A stretch of DNA of 64,000 bases from Bacillota bacterium (GTDB lineage: Bacteria; Bacillota; Clostridia; Christensenellales; Christensenellaceae), in the NCBI GenBank assembly GCA_023393165.1, contig JAEWMJ010000032.1, forward strand, positions 248,001 to 312,000, read 5' to 3'. Positions 1-8,708 of this stretch are shown in pieces. The notes beneath the pieces are model-generated. The model ran no database searches. It was not told the DNA's origin and saw only the letters and a program-made list of their open reading frames with translations. The translations under genes were made by a program, and so were the position numbers. Position 1 is the first letter of the stretch. Every line of letters begins with the position of its first letter.

Positions 1-1550
1 TGCTCTTCGGCTCCGCTCCGCCGGCTTCCTGCCAGCATATCCATAACAGCGCCCGCCTGTTCTTCTATTCCACGGTATACATCCAACAGGGCGTTCCACG
101 TAGCCGCATCCACGGTTCCGGTCTGCGCAAGGGAAAAAGTCTTTTGAAACGAATTAACCGAATTTGTGGTGTTTTTGCTAAAAGTCCCATCTTCTTCCAC
201 AGGAAACACGCTGTTGTAAAAAACGCTGACCGCATTCAACAAATACTGAAGCAGCCGGACATTCGCTCCCTTGTCTCCTTCCTTTAAGGTTGTGTCAGGC
301 GCTTTTTCGGGAACGGTGATATCTTTCCTGTTCCGGCTTAAAACCAGAAGTCTCTGTGCCGCATTATATACAAACGCGAGCTGATACCAGGTTTTTTTTC
401 CGACAATCCCGTCCGGCGACAGATTAAACTGTTTTTGAAAAGCGCGGACTGCGTCCTGCGTATAAGCGTCAAAGTTTCCGTTTTCCACGGGTATATCCGG
501 AATATTGTTATATGTCTTGCCTATCTGGTTTAATTGCTGCTGTATAGCCATAACGTTCGGGCCCACATCTCCAAGACGTATGAGCTTGCCCGGATACTTT
601 TTTTCGACTCCCGAGATTTCCTGTGTTTTCTCCGTCTGTACGTTTCCGTAATAATATTTAACGATGTCTTCCGCGGTCTTTCCCTGATTTGCCAGGGTTA
701 CAGATCCCCATTGCGACAGTCCTTCGCATCTGGTTGTGACGCCGTTGCAGTAATTGGCGAGCAGAGGTTCGTTGAATCCTACCCTTCTTATAAATTCGTT
801 GAAGATTTCGTCCACCATGTCGCTTATATTTCCGTATATGTTACGTCCGTCCACATAATACGGATCATGATTCGGATTTGCCGTAACATCGTAATTGTAT
901 CCTTTGGCGGGATAAAACCCCGTATAAATCCTGTTGAGAGCATAGGAAATAAAGGCAAGAATATTTGCCTGCAGGCTCTCCTTGGGCCAGGTTGCGTATA
1001 TTTCTGAGGAAGCCACATTCTTAATATAGTCCGTAAACGGAACAAGCACCGTTTTATCGTCCGATCCCGGTTCTCCTAAATGTACCCTGATTATTTCCGG
1101 AATAAAAACCGGCTTGGTTTGCAGCGGATTGTATGTTTCGGGAGCGGATGTCGGCGGTTTTTCCCCTTTTAAAAGCAGTCCGTTCGGAGGCAATTCGAAA
1201 TTGTTTACCAAGCTGGCAAACTTTTCTCCCTGAGGCTGCGGCATCATTGCCACCGGCTGAATACTGACTACTCCCGGAAAAATCGGAACGTTGTTTATGA
1301 TGGTTGGTATGTATCCGTCTTTGACGACTTCGATATTGTATGTCTCATATGGCAAGGTAATGTCTTGCGGCTTTAAAGAGGTCTCTCTTTCCGGAGCGTA
1401 CACCTTGATCCTTTCAGCATTTCCATACTGGTCCGTGTATATTGTTTGGTCCAAGGCGATTCTTAAGTCTACTATTCGTACCTGAGCTCTTTGAACTGGC
1501 ATCGCTTTTTCGGCTGTAAAAACCTTTACGGTTATGTATCCGGTGCTCAT
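1..1550 (-). CDS. sleC: SleC-like spore cortex-lytic enzyme with two peptidoglycan-binding domains (3' end off window)
   Basis: The start is ATG at 1550 and at least 516 codons are read before the window edge, so the C-terminus is missing. SleC of Clostridium is a germination lytic transglycosylase that degrades spore cortex. From memory of that family, this protein follows its plan: an N-terminal pro-region with a carboxypeptidase-regulatory-like beta fold (about residues 1-110), a central SpoIID-like catalytic region (about 150-310) containing PFTDYIKNVASSEIY and GLSQWGS, and then a PG_binding_1 domain (about 325-385, FDAYTQDAVRAFQ). A second PG_binding_1 repeat follows (about 415-485). The known Clostridium perfringens protein ends after one, so the extra repeat is unusual. 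There is no signal peptide, as in SleC. It strongly suggests a spore former. Transcription is divergent from the tRNA. Family is confident, exact role less so. Confidence 0.85.
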   Translation of the reverse strand, partial: MSTGYITVKVFTAEKAMPVQRAQVRIVDLRIALDQTIYTDQYGNAERIKVYAPERETSLKPQDITLPYETYNIEVVKDGYIPTIINNVPIFPGVVSIQPVAMMPQPQGEKFASLVNNFELPPNGLLLKGEKPPTSAPETYNPLQTKPVFIPEIIRVHLGEPGSDDKTVLVPFTDYIKNVASSEIYATWPKESLQANILAFISYALNRIYTGFYPAKGYNYDVTANPNHDPYYVDGRNIYGNISDMVDEIFNEFIRRVGFNEPLLANYCNGVTTRCEGLSQWGSVTLANQGKTAEDIVKYYYGNVQTEKTQEISGVEKKYPGKLIRLGDVGPNVMAIQQQLNQIGKTYNNIPDIPVENGNFDAYTQDAVRAFQKQFNLSPDGIVGKKTWYQLAFVYNAAQRLLVLSRNRKDITVPEKAPDTTLKEGDKGANVRLLQYLLNAVSVFYNSVFPVEEDGTFSKNTTNSVNSFQKTFSLAQTGTVDAATWNALLDVYRGIEEQAGAVMDMLAGSRRSGAEE

Positions 1551-1628
1551 AATAACCACTCCTCTATCCATTATTGTAATAGTATATGAACAGATTTTCT
1601 TTTAAGTGTTCTTTTTTTATAATTCAAA

Positions 1629-1657
1629 TTGACAGACAGCTTCGGATATTGTAAAAT
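1629..1657 (+). promoter_or_regulatory. Promoter of the tRNA-Ala gene
   Basis: A -35 TTGACA (1629-1634) and a -10 TAAAAT (1652-1657) are separated by 17 bases. They lie 16 bases before the first base of the tRNA, the expected distance for a sigma-A stable RNA promoter. Confidence 0.75.
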
Positions 1658-1673
1658 AAACGATGCAAGCTGC

Positions 1674-1750
1674 GGGGGTATAGCTCAGTTGGCTAGAGTA
1701 CTTGACTGGCAGTCAAGGGGTCGTCGGTTCGAATCCGACTATCTCCACCA
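1674..1750 (+). tRNA. tRNA-Ala (anticodon GGC)
   Basis: A complete cloverleaf can be drawn. The acceptor GGGGGTA pairs with TATCTCC. The D arm is GCTC/GAGT, the anticodon stem CTTGA/TCAAG encloses loop CTGGCAG, and the T arm is GTCGG/CCGAC with loop TTCGAAT. CCA is encoded at 1748-1750. The anticodon GGC reads GCC alanine codons. The acceptor contains the G3-U70 wobble pair, the main identity element for alanyl-tRNA synthetase, which supports the assignment independently. It is a single tRNA, not part of a cluster, with its own promoter and terminator. Confidence 0.97.
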
Positions 1751-1754
1751 TTCA

Positions 1755-1780
1755 AAAGCCGCATTTTTATGCGGTTTTTT
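1755..1780 (+). terminator. Rho-independent terminator of tRNA-Ala
   Basis: The hairpin CCGCA (1759-1763) / TGCGG (1770-1774) is followed by six T residues, nine bases after the tRNA CCA end. Confidence 0.85.
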
Positions 1781-1878
1781 GTATTTCATCCGGTTCTTTT
1801 AATGCTTATAATAATAATGAATATTATAATGGGAGAATCTAATAGAACTACAAAATTTGAAACGGAAGAAAACGATAT

Positions 1879-2415
1879 ATGCCAACGATACAGCAGATAG
1901 ATGATGCGATCCTTATTTTTATTCAAAACCATATGCACGCGGACTTACCGGATAAAATTATGCCCTTTATTTCATGGCTGGGGAATAACGGCGGAATCTG
2001 GATTGCAGCCGCCTTGCTGCTTATATTTTTCAAAAAGTACAGATCTACCGGTTTTCTGATCCTGGCGGTTTTGCTTGTTTGTTTCATTTTCAACGATATC
2101 TTATTAAAACCCCTGGTAACAAGACTGCGGCCCTGCAATATCCAACCGGGCGCGGTACTGCTTATTCCCCGTCCAGCCGATTTTTCATTTCCTTCCGGGC
2201 ACTCAAGCTCGTCTTTCGCTGCGGCTGCGATAATTTTTTTTAAAAACAGGCGCTGGGGAACAGCGGCGATTGTCTTAGCGTCGCTCATCGCCTTTTCCAG
2301 GCTTTATCTTTATGTGCATTATCCGTCCGATGTTGCCGCCGGAATATTGCTGGGCGTCGCAACCGCATTCTTTACCGTTTGGATTGTGAGAAAATATAAA
2401 GCCGGGGAAACATAA
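1879..2415 (+). CDS. PAP2-family membrane phosphatase
   Basis: This 178-residue integral membrane protein has the three signature blocks of type 2 phosphatidic acid phosphatases: K-x6-RP as KPLVTRLRPC (about residues 76-85), PSGH (about 105-108), and SR-x5-H-x3-D as SRLYLYVHYPSD (about 140-151). The histidines in blocks 2 and 3 are the nucleophile and its partner. Bacterial members of this size remove phosphate from undecaprenyl diphosphate or phosphatidylglycerol phosphate on the outer face of the membrane. I cannot tell which substrate applies. About five hydrophobic segments are visible. It is probably monocistronic, since galM downstream has its own promoter. Confidence 0.9.
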   Translation: MPTIQQIDDAILIFIQNHMHADLPDKIMPFISWLGNNGGIWIAAALLLIFFKKYRSTGFLILAVLLVCFIFNDILLKPLVTRLRPCNIQPGAVLLIPRPADFSFPSGHSSSSFAAAAIIFFKNRRWGTAAIVLASLIAFSRLYLYVHYPSDVAAGILLGVATAFFTVWIVRKYKAGET

Positions 2416-2520
2416 ACAACCGCTGATACGGCGCGGCAGACTTGCTTTTTTATCGAAGCACATTTCCTTTTTTACATGGCGGCTGAAAAATTATATTATT
2501 AAAATACTTTTATGGTTTCC

Positions 2521-2550
2521 TTGACTTTTCCATTCAAAAAACAATATACT
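2521..2550 (+). promoter_or_regulatory. Putative promoter of galM
   Basis: A TTGACT (2521-2526) and TATACT (2545-2550) pair with an 18-base spacer lies about 40 bases before the galM start codon. Confidence 0.55.
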
Positions 2551-2591
2551 TGAGTTGTCAATTTCAAAATAAATTCAGTAAGGTGATTGTT

Positions 2592-3623
2592 ATGGTAAAA
2601 AAAGAACTGTTAAAAGAAAAAGAAGGCAAGAAAATCTACGGATATTGTTTTCAGAATAAAAACGGTATGGAGTTAACGGTTACGAATTACGGAGCTACAA
2701 TCATATCGATAAAAGCGCCGGACCGCACGGGGAAATTGGAAGATGTTGTATTGGGACTTTCAGGCATCGACGATTACATGGCGGGACATCCTTTTCTGGG
2801 ATCAACGGCGGGACGTTATGCAAACCGGATCGCCGGCGGAAAATTCTGCCTGAACGGCAGGGAATACAGCCTGGCGCGAAATGAAAATAACTTATCCCAT
2901 CTTCACGGCGGCAACATTGGTTTTGACAAAGCCATATGGGAGGGAGAAGTGCAATCGGGCAAGGTGGTTCTGAGCCTTTCAAGTCCGGATATGGATGAAG
3001 GTTACCCGGCCAAACTAGATGTGAAAGTTTCTTTTTCCCTGAACGACGACAATAAAGTTGGCATAGAATACTATGCGGTGAGCGACGGCGATACCATCGT
3101 AAACCTGACGAATCATTCTTATTTTAATTTAACCGGATGCAAACGGGATATTCTGGACCATAAGCTTAAAATTAATGCGGACTTTTTTACCCCGGTAAAC
3201 AAGGCGCTCATACCCACCGGGGAGATTTTAAAGCTGGAGGGCACGCCTCTTGATTTCTCGGATTTCCATACGATCGGGGACCGAATAGGCGAAGCCTTTG
3301 AACAGTTGACTATTTGCGGCGGTTACGACCATAATTTCGTATTGCGGGAACGCGGATACAAAGCATGCGCCGAGCTTTACGATCAGGCGTCCGGACGTTT
3401 TATGACGGTTTTTACGGATAAACCGGCCGTTCAGCTTTATACCGGCAACTTTTTGGGCGACATAAAAGGACGGGACGGGACGCTCTACAGCAAAAATTTC
3501 GGCGTTTGCCTGGAAACCCAGTTTTACCCGGATTCCCCCAACCATGCGCATTTTCCCAACTGCGTATTGAAAGCCGGACAGATATATTCATATAAGACGG
3601 CGTTCCGCTTTGAAACGAAATAA
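2592..3623 (+). CDS. galM: Aldose 1-epimerase (mutarotase)
   Basis: GalM interconverts the alpha and beta anomers of galactose, glucose and related sugars in the cytoplasm. The 343-residue product has the family's usual length and motifs: NYGATI near the N-terminus, GRYANRIAGGKF (substrate-binding Asn-Arg), NLTNHSYFNL (the catalytic His is in NHSYFNL), GGYDHNF and a late CLETQFYPDSPNH containing the catalytic Glu. The start chosen is ATG 2592, preceded by AAGGTG at 2580-2585. An in-frame start at 2550 would overlap the promoter -10 and has no ribosome binding site. It stands alone, not in a Leloir operon. Confidence 0.95.
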   Translation: MVKKELLKEKEGKKIYGYCFQNKNGMELTVTNYGATIISIKAPDRTGKLEDVVLGLSGIDDYMAGHPFLGSTAGRYANRIAGGKFCLNGREYSLARNENNLSHLHGGNIGFDKAIWEGEVQSGKVVLSLSSPDMDEGYPAKLDVKVSFSLNDDNKVGIEYYAVSDGDTIVNLTNHSYFNLTGCKRDILDHKLKINADFFTPVNKALIPTGEILKLEGTPLDFSDFHTIGDRIGEAFEQLTICGGYDHNFVLRERGYKACAELYDQASGRFMTVFTDKPAVQLYTGNFLGDIKGRDGTLYSKNFGVCLETQFYPDSPNHAHFPNCVLKAGQIYSYKTAFRFETK

Positions 3624-3632
3624 GGCCTTATC

Positions 3633-4052
3633 CTACTCGATACCGAAATCTTCAGAGTGAAAACTGCTGTAGTACCGGCCCCCTATTGCCGTGAATTTGA
3701 GCACGCAATAATCCGGATCGGTTACGCCAAGAGGATAATACATCGTATCCCCCTTCCTCCAGATCATTTCTTTGCTGGCGGCGTCTTCCAATATCTCCAT
3801 TGTTCCTTTCAGCATCACGCCGCGGAAAAACCTTCTGTCGCAAAAATAAATGCACGCCTGGGGATGCTTACGGTATTGGGCCACTCTCATGGAAGAAGTA
3901 TTTGTTGTAAAATAGAAAGTTTTGATTCCCTCCCGCTTTCTCGGCGGCAGCATCGCCTTGACATTCGGGAAACCGTCCTCGCCTACCGAGCCGATAAATG
4001 AAACGCCTTGCTTATCAATGAGATTGCCTATGGTTTTTTGAGTATCTTTCAT
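3633..4052 (-). CDS. Pyridoxamine 5'-phosphate oxidase-fold protein (putative flavin or nitroimidazole-type reductase)
   Basis: This small split-barrel protein of 139 residues is the type that binds FMN, F420 or heme in the PNPOx-like superfamily. It shows VSFIGSVGEDGFPNVKAM at the N-terminus, then a strand with KTFYFTTNTSS and later ACIYFCD, the usual order for the barrel. Start ATG 4052 has the purine-rich site GAGGGGGG just upstream; earlier in-frame ATGs lack one. Members are often annotated as general stress protein 26-like. The substrate is unknown. It converges on galM with only nine bases between stop codons. Confidence 0.8.
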   Translation of the reverse strand: MKDTQKTIGNLIDKQGVSFIGSVGEDGFPNVKAMLPPRKREGIKTFYFTTNTSSMRVAQYRKHPQACIYFCDRRFFRGVMLKGTMEILEDAASKEMIWRKGDTMYYPLGVTDPDYCVLKFTAIGGRYYSSFHSEDFGIE

Positions 4053-4174
4053 ATGATTGCCCCCCCTCAGAATATTAGTAAGCTTCTTTGCTCCATAATT
4101 AAATATATACATATAATTATTTTTTTGGCAAGATGCTATTTAAGAATGCTGACTCATTCATCCTGAATAATATG

Positions 4175-4217
4175 AAAACCCCCAAGCCAGCTTTCAAAAG
4201 CACAACTTGGAGGTTTT
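4175..4217. terminator. Bidirectional terminator at the end of the rbs operon
   Basis: A hairpin forms between AAAACCCCCAAG (4175-4186) and CTTGGAGGTTTT (about 4206-4217), with T-runs on both strands. It follows the rbsC stop codon on the minus strand and lies in the spacer upstream of the 3633-4052 gene. Confidence 0.7.
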
Positions 4218-4241
4218 TCCCTATCGAGTATCGTTAACTGT

Positions 4242-5297
4242 TCATGCACATTTCATTGGTTCGTTCTGCATTTTAAGCGCTCTCGTACTTTCAAGCTTTC
4301 TTTGCGCCATATCCACGACCACCGCCACAATAATTACAGCGCCTTTAATAACCATTTGCAGGAATTCAGAAACGTTAAGCATAACCATTCCATCGTTCAA
4401 TACGCCGATCACAAAAGCTCCTATTAAAGTTCCGACAATGCTTCCAACGCCGCCCGACATGGATGTGCCGCCTAATACAGCCGCTGCAATAGCATTCATT
4501 TCCCATGATTCCCCTGTGGAGGGCTGCGCCGACGCCAACTGCGAACTTGCAATAAGGCCGACCACAGCCGCACAAAATCCTGACTTCATATACACGACCG
4601 TCTTTATCTTTGCCACTTTAATGCCTGACATTTCCGCGGCTTTTTCATTACCGCCTATGGCAAATATATGCCACCCAAGGGGCGTCTTTTTAAATATAAT
4701 GATAACGACAACCGCAATGATTATCATCAGCCATATGGCAATAGGTATGGATAAGAACGCGCCGGAACCCAGCCATGTAAACCCGGTATTGCCCAACTCA
4801 GCTTTTCCGTTTAAATCCGGATAGGTAAGGCCGCCCGAACGGATCATGGCCAGCCCCCTGAATATATACATTGTACCCAGAGTAGCTATAAAAGGCGGTA
4901 CGTTAAGTTTGCTTACGATTAGGCCATTGCCCATACCGATCAGCGTACCGATCAGAAGCGATACGATCACTACCATAGGAATACTCAGATAGATAATAAC
5001 GTCGAGCGATTCGATGCGTATTCCTTCATAAATAAATCCGCCGGCTATCATGCCCACAAATCCCACAATAGAACCGACCGATAAATCTATACCCCCATTT
5101 ATTATTACAGCCGTCATGCCAATACCCAAAATCGCGTAAATCGCTACATGTTTCGTGACCATAATCAACGAGAACGGCGTAAGAAAAACAGGTTCGGCTA
5201 CGCCAAAAACCACAAGAAGCGCTACCAGCGCAATAACCGTTCTTCCTTTGAGAAGAATACTTCCCAGCGTCAGTCTGTTTTTATTGACTTTTTCCAT
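4242..5297 (-). CDS. rbsC: Ribose-type sugar ABC transporter permease
   Basis: This 351-residue permease has about eight to ten hydrophobic segments and belongs to the BPD_transp_2 (RbsC/XylH/AraH) family. The characteristic block IINGGIDLSVGSIVGF lies near residue 75, and the late AAAVLGGTSMSGGVGSIVGT region contacts the ATPase. It is the last gene of the rbs operon, 22 bases after rbsA. Start ATG 5297 is preceded by GAGAGGT; a TTG six codons upstream overlaps that site and is less likely. Substrate is inferred to be ribose from RbsD and RbsK in the same operon; another pentose is possible. Confidence 0.92.
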   Translation of the reverse strand: MEKVNKNRLTLGSILLKGRTVIALVALLVVFGVAEPVFLTPFSLIMVTKHVAIYAILGIGMTAVIINGGIDLSVGSIVGFVGMIAGGFIYEGIRIESLDVIIYLSIPMVVIVSLLIGTLIGMGNGLIVSKLNVPPFIATLGTMYIFRGLAMIRSGGLTYPDLNGKAELGNTGFTWLGSGAFLSIPIAIWLMIIIAVVVIIIFKKTPLGWHIFAIGGNEKAAEMSGIKVAKIKTVVYMKSGFCAAVVGLIASSQLASAQPSTGESWEMNAIAAAVLGGTSMSGGVGSIVGTLIGAFVIGVLNDGMVMLNVSEFLQMVIKGAVIIVAVVVDMAQRKLESTRALKMQNEPMKCA

Positions 5298-5319
5298 AAT
5301 TATTTGACCTCTCAATCAT

Positions 5320-6837
5320 TCAATTTTCAGTTGCCATCGCGGCCAAACGCCATTCTTCCACTTGACCGGTGAACTCTGCGGTAATTTTTCCATTAGCCAT
5401 CACCAATATCCTATCCGATATTGACAGGATTTCTTTCAGTTCGGAAGCAATTACCACAATGGCTATTCCCTGGTCTGCAAGGTTTCGAACGATATTAAAT
5501 ACTTCTTCTTTGGCGCCGATATCAATCCCCCTGGAAGGCTCGTCCAATAAAATAATTTTTGGACCCGTCAGCAAGTATTTGGATATGACAACCTTTTGCT
5601 GATTTCCGCCGGATAAAGATAAAATCGGCAATTTTTTATTTGCCACGCGTATTTTTAATTCACGTATCATTTTATCTGCTTTTTCGTCTATCGCTCCCGG
5701 CGACAGAAGCAGTCCTTTTTTATATTTTTTAAGGCTGGATATCGTGATATTCTTCTCTATATTCATGGTCTGAATGAGACCCTCTTTTTGCCTGTCTTCG
5801 GGAATCAGTGAAAAACCTTTTTTGATCTGTCCGCTTATACTTTTGGGCGTAAACGCACTGTTTTCAAAATAAAATTCTCCGCTTGCTTCGGGATGCATCC
5901 CCATCAGGACTTCCATCAATTCAGTTCTGCCCGCGCCCAGCAATCCGTAAATTCCAAGGATCTCGCCTTTTTTAACGGAAAAAGAAACATTGTTCAGCGT
6001 TTTTCCTCCGTACTCGTTATACAACGTAACATTTCTGACACACAGTAACTCTTCATTGCCGAATGACCGCTGGCGCTTCTCGTCAATCTTCTGCTCATGT
6101 CCCAGCATGTTGCTGACCATCCAGCTTATATCAATATTTTTCACTACTTCTTCTTTAACATTGCGGCCGTCTCGAAGAACGGTGACATAATCGCCAATCT
6201 GCAGTATTTCACCCATTCGGTGCGAAATATATACGATTGAAATACCGCTGGCCGTAAGCTCGCGGATAATTTTAAACAGCACTTCCACTTCGGCCGAGCT
6301 TAATGAAGATGTAGGCTCATCCATGATAAGTATCTTCAGATTTCTTTTTATAACCGCTTTTGCGATTTCTATAATTTGCTTCTGCCCGACTTTCAGATTG
6401 CCAACCGTCATGTTTAAATCTATATGATGTTCGAGTTTCTCAAGTATTGCACTCGTTTTACTTTTATGTTTTTGATTATCCAGAAAAAATTTATGCTTTG
6501 TGAATTCCCGGTTCATAAAAATGTTTTGATAAACATTTAAATTTGAAAACAAATTGAGTTCCTGGTGAATAATCCCAATCCCGTGTTCTTCAGCTTCCTG
6601 AATGCTCCCGATTTTTATCTCCTTGCCGTCCAGAATCAGCGAGCCGCTGGTCATCACCTCAATACCTGCAATGATTTTCATCAGCGTGGATTTTCCGGCT
6701 CCGTTTTCTCCAATCAGGACATTGACCTTGCCTTTATATATATTAAAATCAACGTTATCCAGGGCAACCGTACCAGGATACACCTTCGTTACAGACCGTG
6801 CTTTCAGGCATATTTCATTGTCAGTTTCCATACACAT
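5320..6837 (-). CDS. rbsA: Ribose-type sugar ABC transporter ATP-binding protein (two fused ATPase domains)
   Basis: This 505-residue tandem ABC protein energises sugar import. Domain 1 has Walker A GENGAGKSTLMK (about residue 43), a degenerate signature VGQKQ and Walker B ILIMDEPTSSL. Domain 2 has the degenerate Walker A GLLGAGRTE, an intact signature LSGGNQQKV and Walker B IILLDEPSRGID. This division of labour, with one degenerate P-loop and one degenerate signature, is normal in RbsA/MglA/XylG. GGAGG lies seven bases before ATG 6837. Two bases separate it from the upstream DUF2291 gene, so translation is probably coupled. Confidence 0.94.
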   Translation of the reverse strand: MCMETDNEICLKARSVTKVYPGTVALDNVDFNIYKGKVNVLIGENGAGKSTLMKIIAGIEVMTSGSLILDGKEIKIGSIQEAEEHGIGIIHQELNLFSNLNVYQNIFMNREFTKHKFFLDNQKHKSKTSAILEKLEHHIDLNMTVGNLKVGQKQIIEIAKAVIKRNLKILIMDEPTSSLSSAEVEVLFKIIRELTASGISIVYISHRMGEILQIGDYVTVLRDGRNVKEEVVKNIDISWMVSNMLGHEQKIDEKRQRSFGNEELLCVRNVTLYNEYGGKTLNNVSFSVKKGEILGIYGLLGAGRTELMEVLMGMHPEASGEFYFENSAFTPKSISGQIKKGFSLIPEDRQKEGLIQTMNIEKNITISSLKKYKKGLLLSPGAIDEKADKMIRELKIRVANKKLPILSLSGGNQQKVVISKYLLTGPKIILLDEPSRGIDIGAKEEVFNIVRNLADQGIAIVVIASELKEILSISDRILVMANGKITAEFTGQVEEWRLAAMATEN

Positions 6838-6839
6838 GC

Positions 6840-7541
6840 CTATTCCTCCACCATTTCGATAATCGCAGGCGTTACCAGCAACTCTTCGCCAATTTTTTCA
6901 GCGGTAAATGTGCCGGTCAATTCTATTTCCCGACCGGCAATTGAACCCTTATCCATCCCGCTTATCACTGTGTTCTGGATAACTTCATGCAGCGCTTTTG
7001 AGACTTTTGCATAGTCGTTCTGGCTTTTAAATGCATCAAACTTAATAAACGGCAATGAATTCCGCAAAGAATCTCCTTTATAAACCGGTCCTATCAGCAA
7101 TTTAAAATCCTCTTTGCCATCATATGGTTCCGCGTCAATCGAGCAATATCCAACGCGTGATTCTTCATTTACATTCAAAACCTTGCCCTTTGTTTTAATG
7201 ATAAAATTATAATTTTCAGCATTACTGGAACGCGTATAGCCAAACTTTTCACCCGTAGCTTTAAAATCCGCTTCAAGTCCCTGCATCAGCGTTTGATAAT
7301 CCTGTGCATTTTCTTTTAAAAACGGCAAAGCTTCCGATTCCCATATCCCGCTGACAAATTTATCCGCATCGAATTCTTCGTCGCCCATATAATACTCTGT
7401 TTCACTGTTTCCGCTGATTATCTTGTTGTCCGAAATCCTTACAACGGTGGCGATCCCACAGGCGGTACCCGCCATCAACAGGCAAAAGATGAGCGTTACG
7501 GTGATTAACATTTTTGTTATCTTTTTTGGGGCAATTTTCAT
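6840..7541 (-). CDS. DUF2291-family lipoprotein of a sugar ABC transporter
   Basis: This 233-residue predicted lipoprotein has a basic N-terminus, a hydrophobic stretch and lipobox MAGTAC with the cysteine near residue 28. The body has the DUF2291 pattern: FDADKFVSGIWESEALPFL, then GLEADFKATGEKFGY, LLIGPVYKGDSLRNSLPF and a terminal GTFTAE...LLVTPA. The family is found next to RbsABC-type transporters, as here between rbsB and rbsA, but its job is not established. It may assist the binding protein or permease at the outer membrane face. It is translated just before rbsA, with two bases between them. Confidence 0.85.
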   Translation of the reverse strand: MKIAPKKITKMLITVTLIFCLLMAGTACGIATVVRISDNKIISGNSETEYYMGDEEFDADKFVSGIWESEALPFLKENAQDYQTLMQGLEADFKATGEKFGYTRSSNAENYNFIIKTKGKVLNVNEESRVGYCSIDAEPYDGKEDFKLLIGPVYKGDSLRNSLPFIKFDAFKSQNDYAKVSKALHEVIQNTVISGMDKGSIAGREIELTGTFTAEKIGEELLVTPAIIEMVEE

Positions 7542-7556
7542 ATTGACACCTCATTT

Positions 7557-7582
7557 GGGGCGCGGGAAAAACTCCGCGCCCC
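7557..7582 (-). promoter_or_regulatory. GC-rich intercistronic hairpin between rbsB and DUF2291
   Basis: A 9-bp perfect stem (GGGGCGCGG / CCGCGCCCC) with an 8-base loop sits in the 71-base gap after the rbsB stop. On the transcribed minus strand no T-run follows it, so it looks like an mRNA-stabilising or partial-attenuation hairpin. That would let the binding protein be made in excess over the rest of the transporter. On the plus strand it would resemble a terminator, but nothing upstream needs one. Confidence 0.6.
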
Positions 7583-7612
7583 ATTTTTTTTACTTTTAAT
7601 GCTGTTATCAGA

Positions 7613-8650
7613 TTATTCCGCAAGTTTGAAATTATCAAGTTTATCCGCGTTATCGGCCGTAATCAATGCGCATTCGATCTGTTGTTTCTCATCTCCGCCG
7701 ATCGAACCTGTCGTCAGGTACTTATCCAGCACTTCCGCGCCGTATGCGGCATTGGAATATGCCTTCTGCAGCGACGAAATCTGCACGTCTCCGGCAATAA
7801 TCGCGTCCCTTATATCGTTGCTTCCGTCAAATCCGCTTATAATTATACCTGAAAGCCCGGCGTTTTTAACGGCTTGAGCAGCACCCAACGCCATTGTATC
7901 ATTTCCGCAAATGATACCGCTGATATCGTTGTTTTTTTGCAGAATAGTCTCCACTTTGGAGAATGCCTCCTGCATATCCCAGTTTGCGCTTTGTTGCGCT
8001 ATCATTTCCATTTCCGGATAAGCATCCAATACGCTGTGGAATCCTTCTGAACGCACCTGCGCTCCGGTGTCCGATTCCTTGCCCACCAATTCAACATATT
8101 TGCCTTTTTCTCCGATCAAGCGTACAAACTCTTCTGCGGCAATTTGCGCGCCCTGGAAGTTATCCGATACGATTTGGGCAATTGCTACTCCCGTTTGATT
8201 GATTTCGCGTCCGATTAAAACAGTCGGAATACCCGCATCCTTTGCCTTCTGAATTGAATTTATGGAAGAGTCCGCGCCGGCGTTATCGCAAATGATACCG
8301 ATCGCTTTATCACTGATTGCCGTATCAAACAGCTTGTCCTGTTCGGAAGGATCGTCGTTATGGGATACTACCTTTACGGTATAACCCAATTCCTCCAGTT
8401 TAGCGGTTGCACCGTCAGCCTCCGCCTGGAAATAGGGATTGCTTAAAGTCGCTTCGATTACATAGACAAGGCCTTTTTCACTTCCGGCCGCAGCTGTGGA
8501 TGCATCCGCAGAGGCCGCTGAACTTGCGGGAGCTTGACTTGCAGGCGTTTCGCTTGCAGCCGCCGAACTTTGGGAAGCGGGAGCAGTCGTACATGCCGCA
8601 AGCATGCATATTAAAGCAAGTATTAACGTTAGTACCAGAATTTTTTTCAT
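7613..8650 (-). CDS. rbsB: Ribose-type sugar-binding lipoprotein of ABC transporter
   Basis: This 345-residue solute-binding lipoprotein has signal sequence MKKILVLTLILALICMLAAC, with the lipobox cysteine at residue 20. A Ser/Ala/Pro-rich linker (about 21-60) spaces it from the membrane. The mature part is a type I periplasmic-binding fold (Peripla_BP_4): YVIEATLSNPYFQAE opens the domain, AIGIICDNAGADSS, GIPTVLIGREIN and GIICGNDTMALGAAQAV are typical of RbsB. It captures the sugar and delivers it to RbsC/RbsA. A 7-bp-arm palindrome (8677-8695) and a possible -10 lie just upstream, so an internal promoter is possible. Confidence 0.93.
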   Translation of the reverse strand: MKKILVLTLILALICMLAACTTAPASQSSAAASETPASQAPASSAASADASTAAAGSEKGLVYVIEATLSNPYFQAEADGATAKLEELGYTVKVVSHNDDPSEQDKLFDTAISDKAIGIICDNAGADSSINSIQKAKDAGIPTVLIGREINQTGVAIAQIVSDNFQGAQIAAEEFVRLIGEKGKYVELVGKESDTGAQVRSEGFHSVLDAYPEMEMIAQQSANWDMQEAFSKVETILQKNNDISGIICGNDTMALGAAQAVKNAGLSGIIISGFDGSNDIRDAIIAGDVQISSLQKAYSNAAYGAEVLDKYLTTGSIGGDEKQQIECALITADNADKLDNFKLAE

Positions 8651-8676
8651 TATATTTCTCTCCTTTTTATTTTTTT

Positions 8677-8695
8677 AATGCAATTGATTTGCATT
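8677..8695 (-). promoter_or_regulatory. Small palindrome upstream of rbsB
   Basis: AATGCAA and TTGCATT form an inverted repeat with a 5-base centre in the 58-base gap between rbsD and rbsB. On the minus strand a TTATAAT lies immediately before it. It could be an operator or part of an internal promoter; the evidence is weak. Confidence 0.3.
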
Positions 8696-8708
8696 ATAAT
8701 AACCGATC

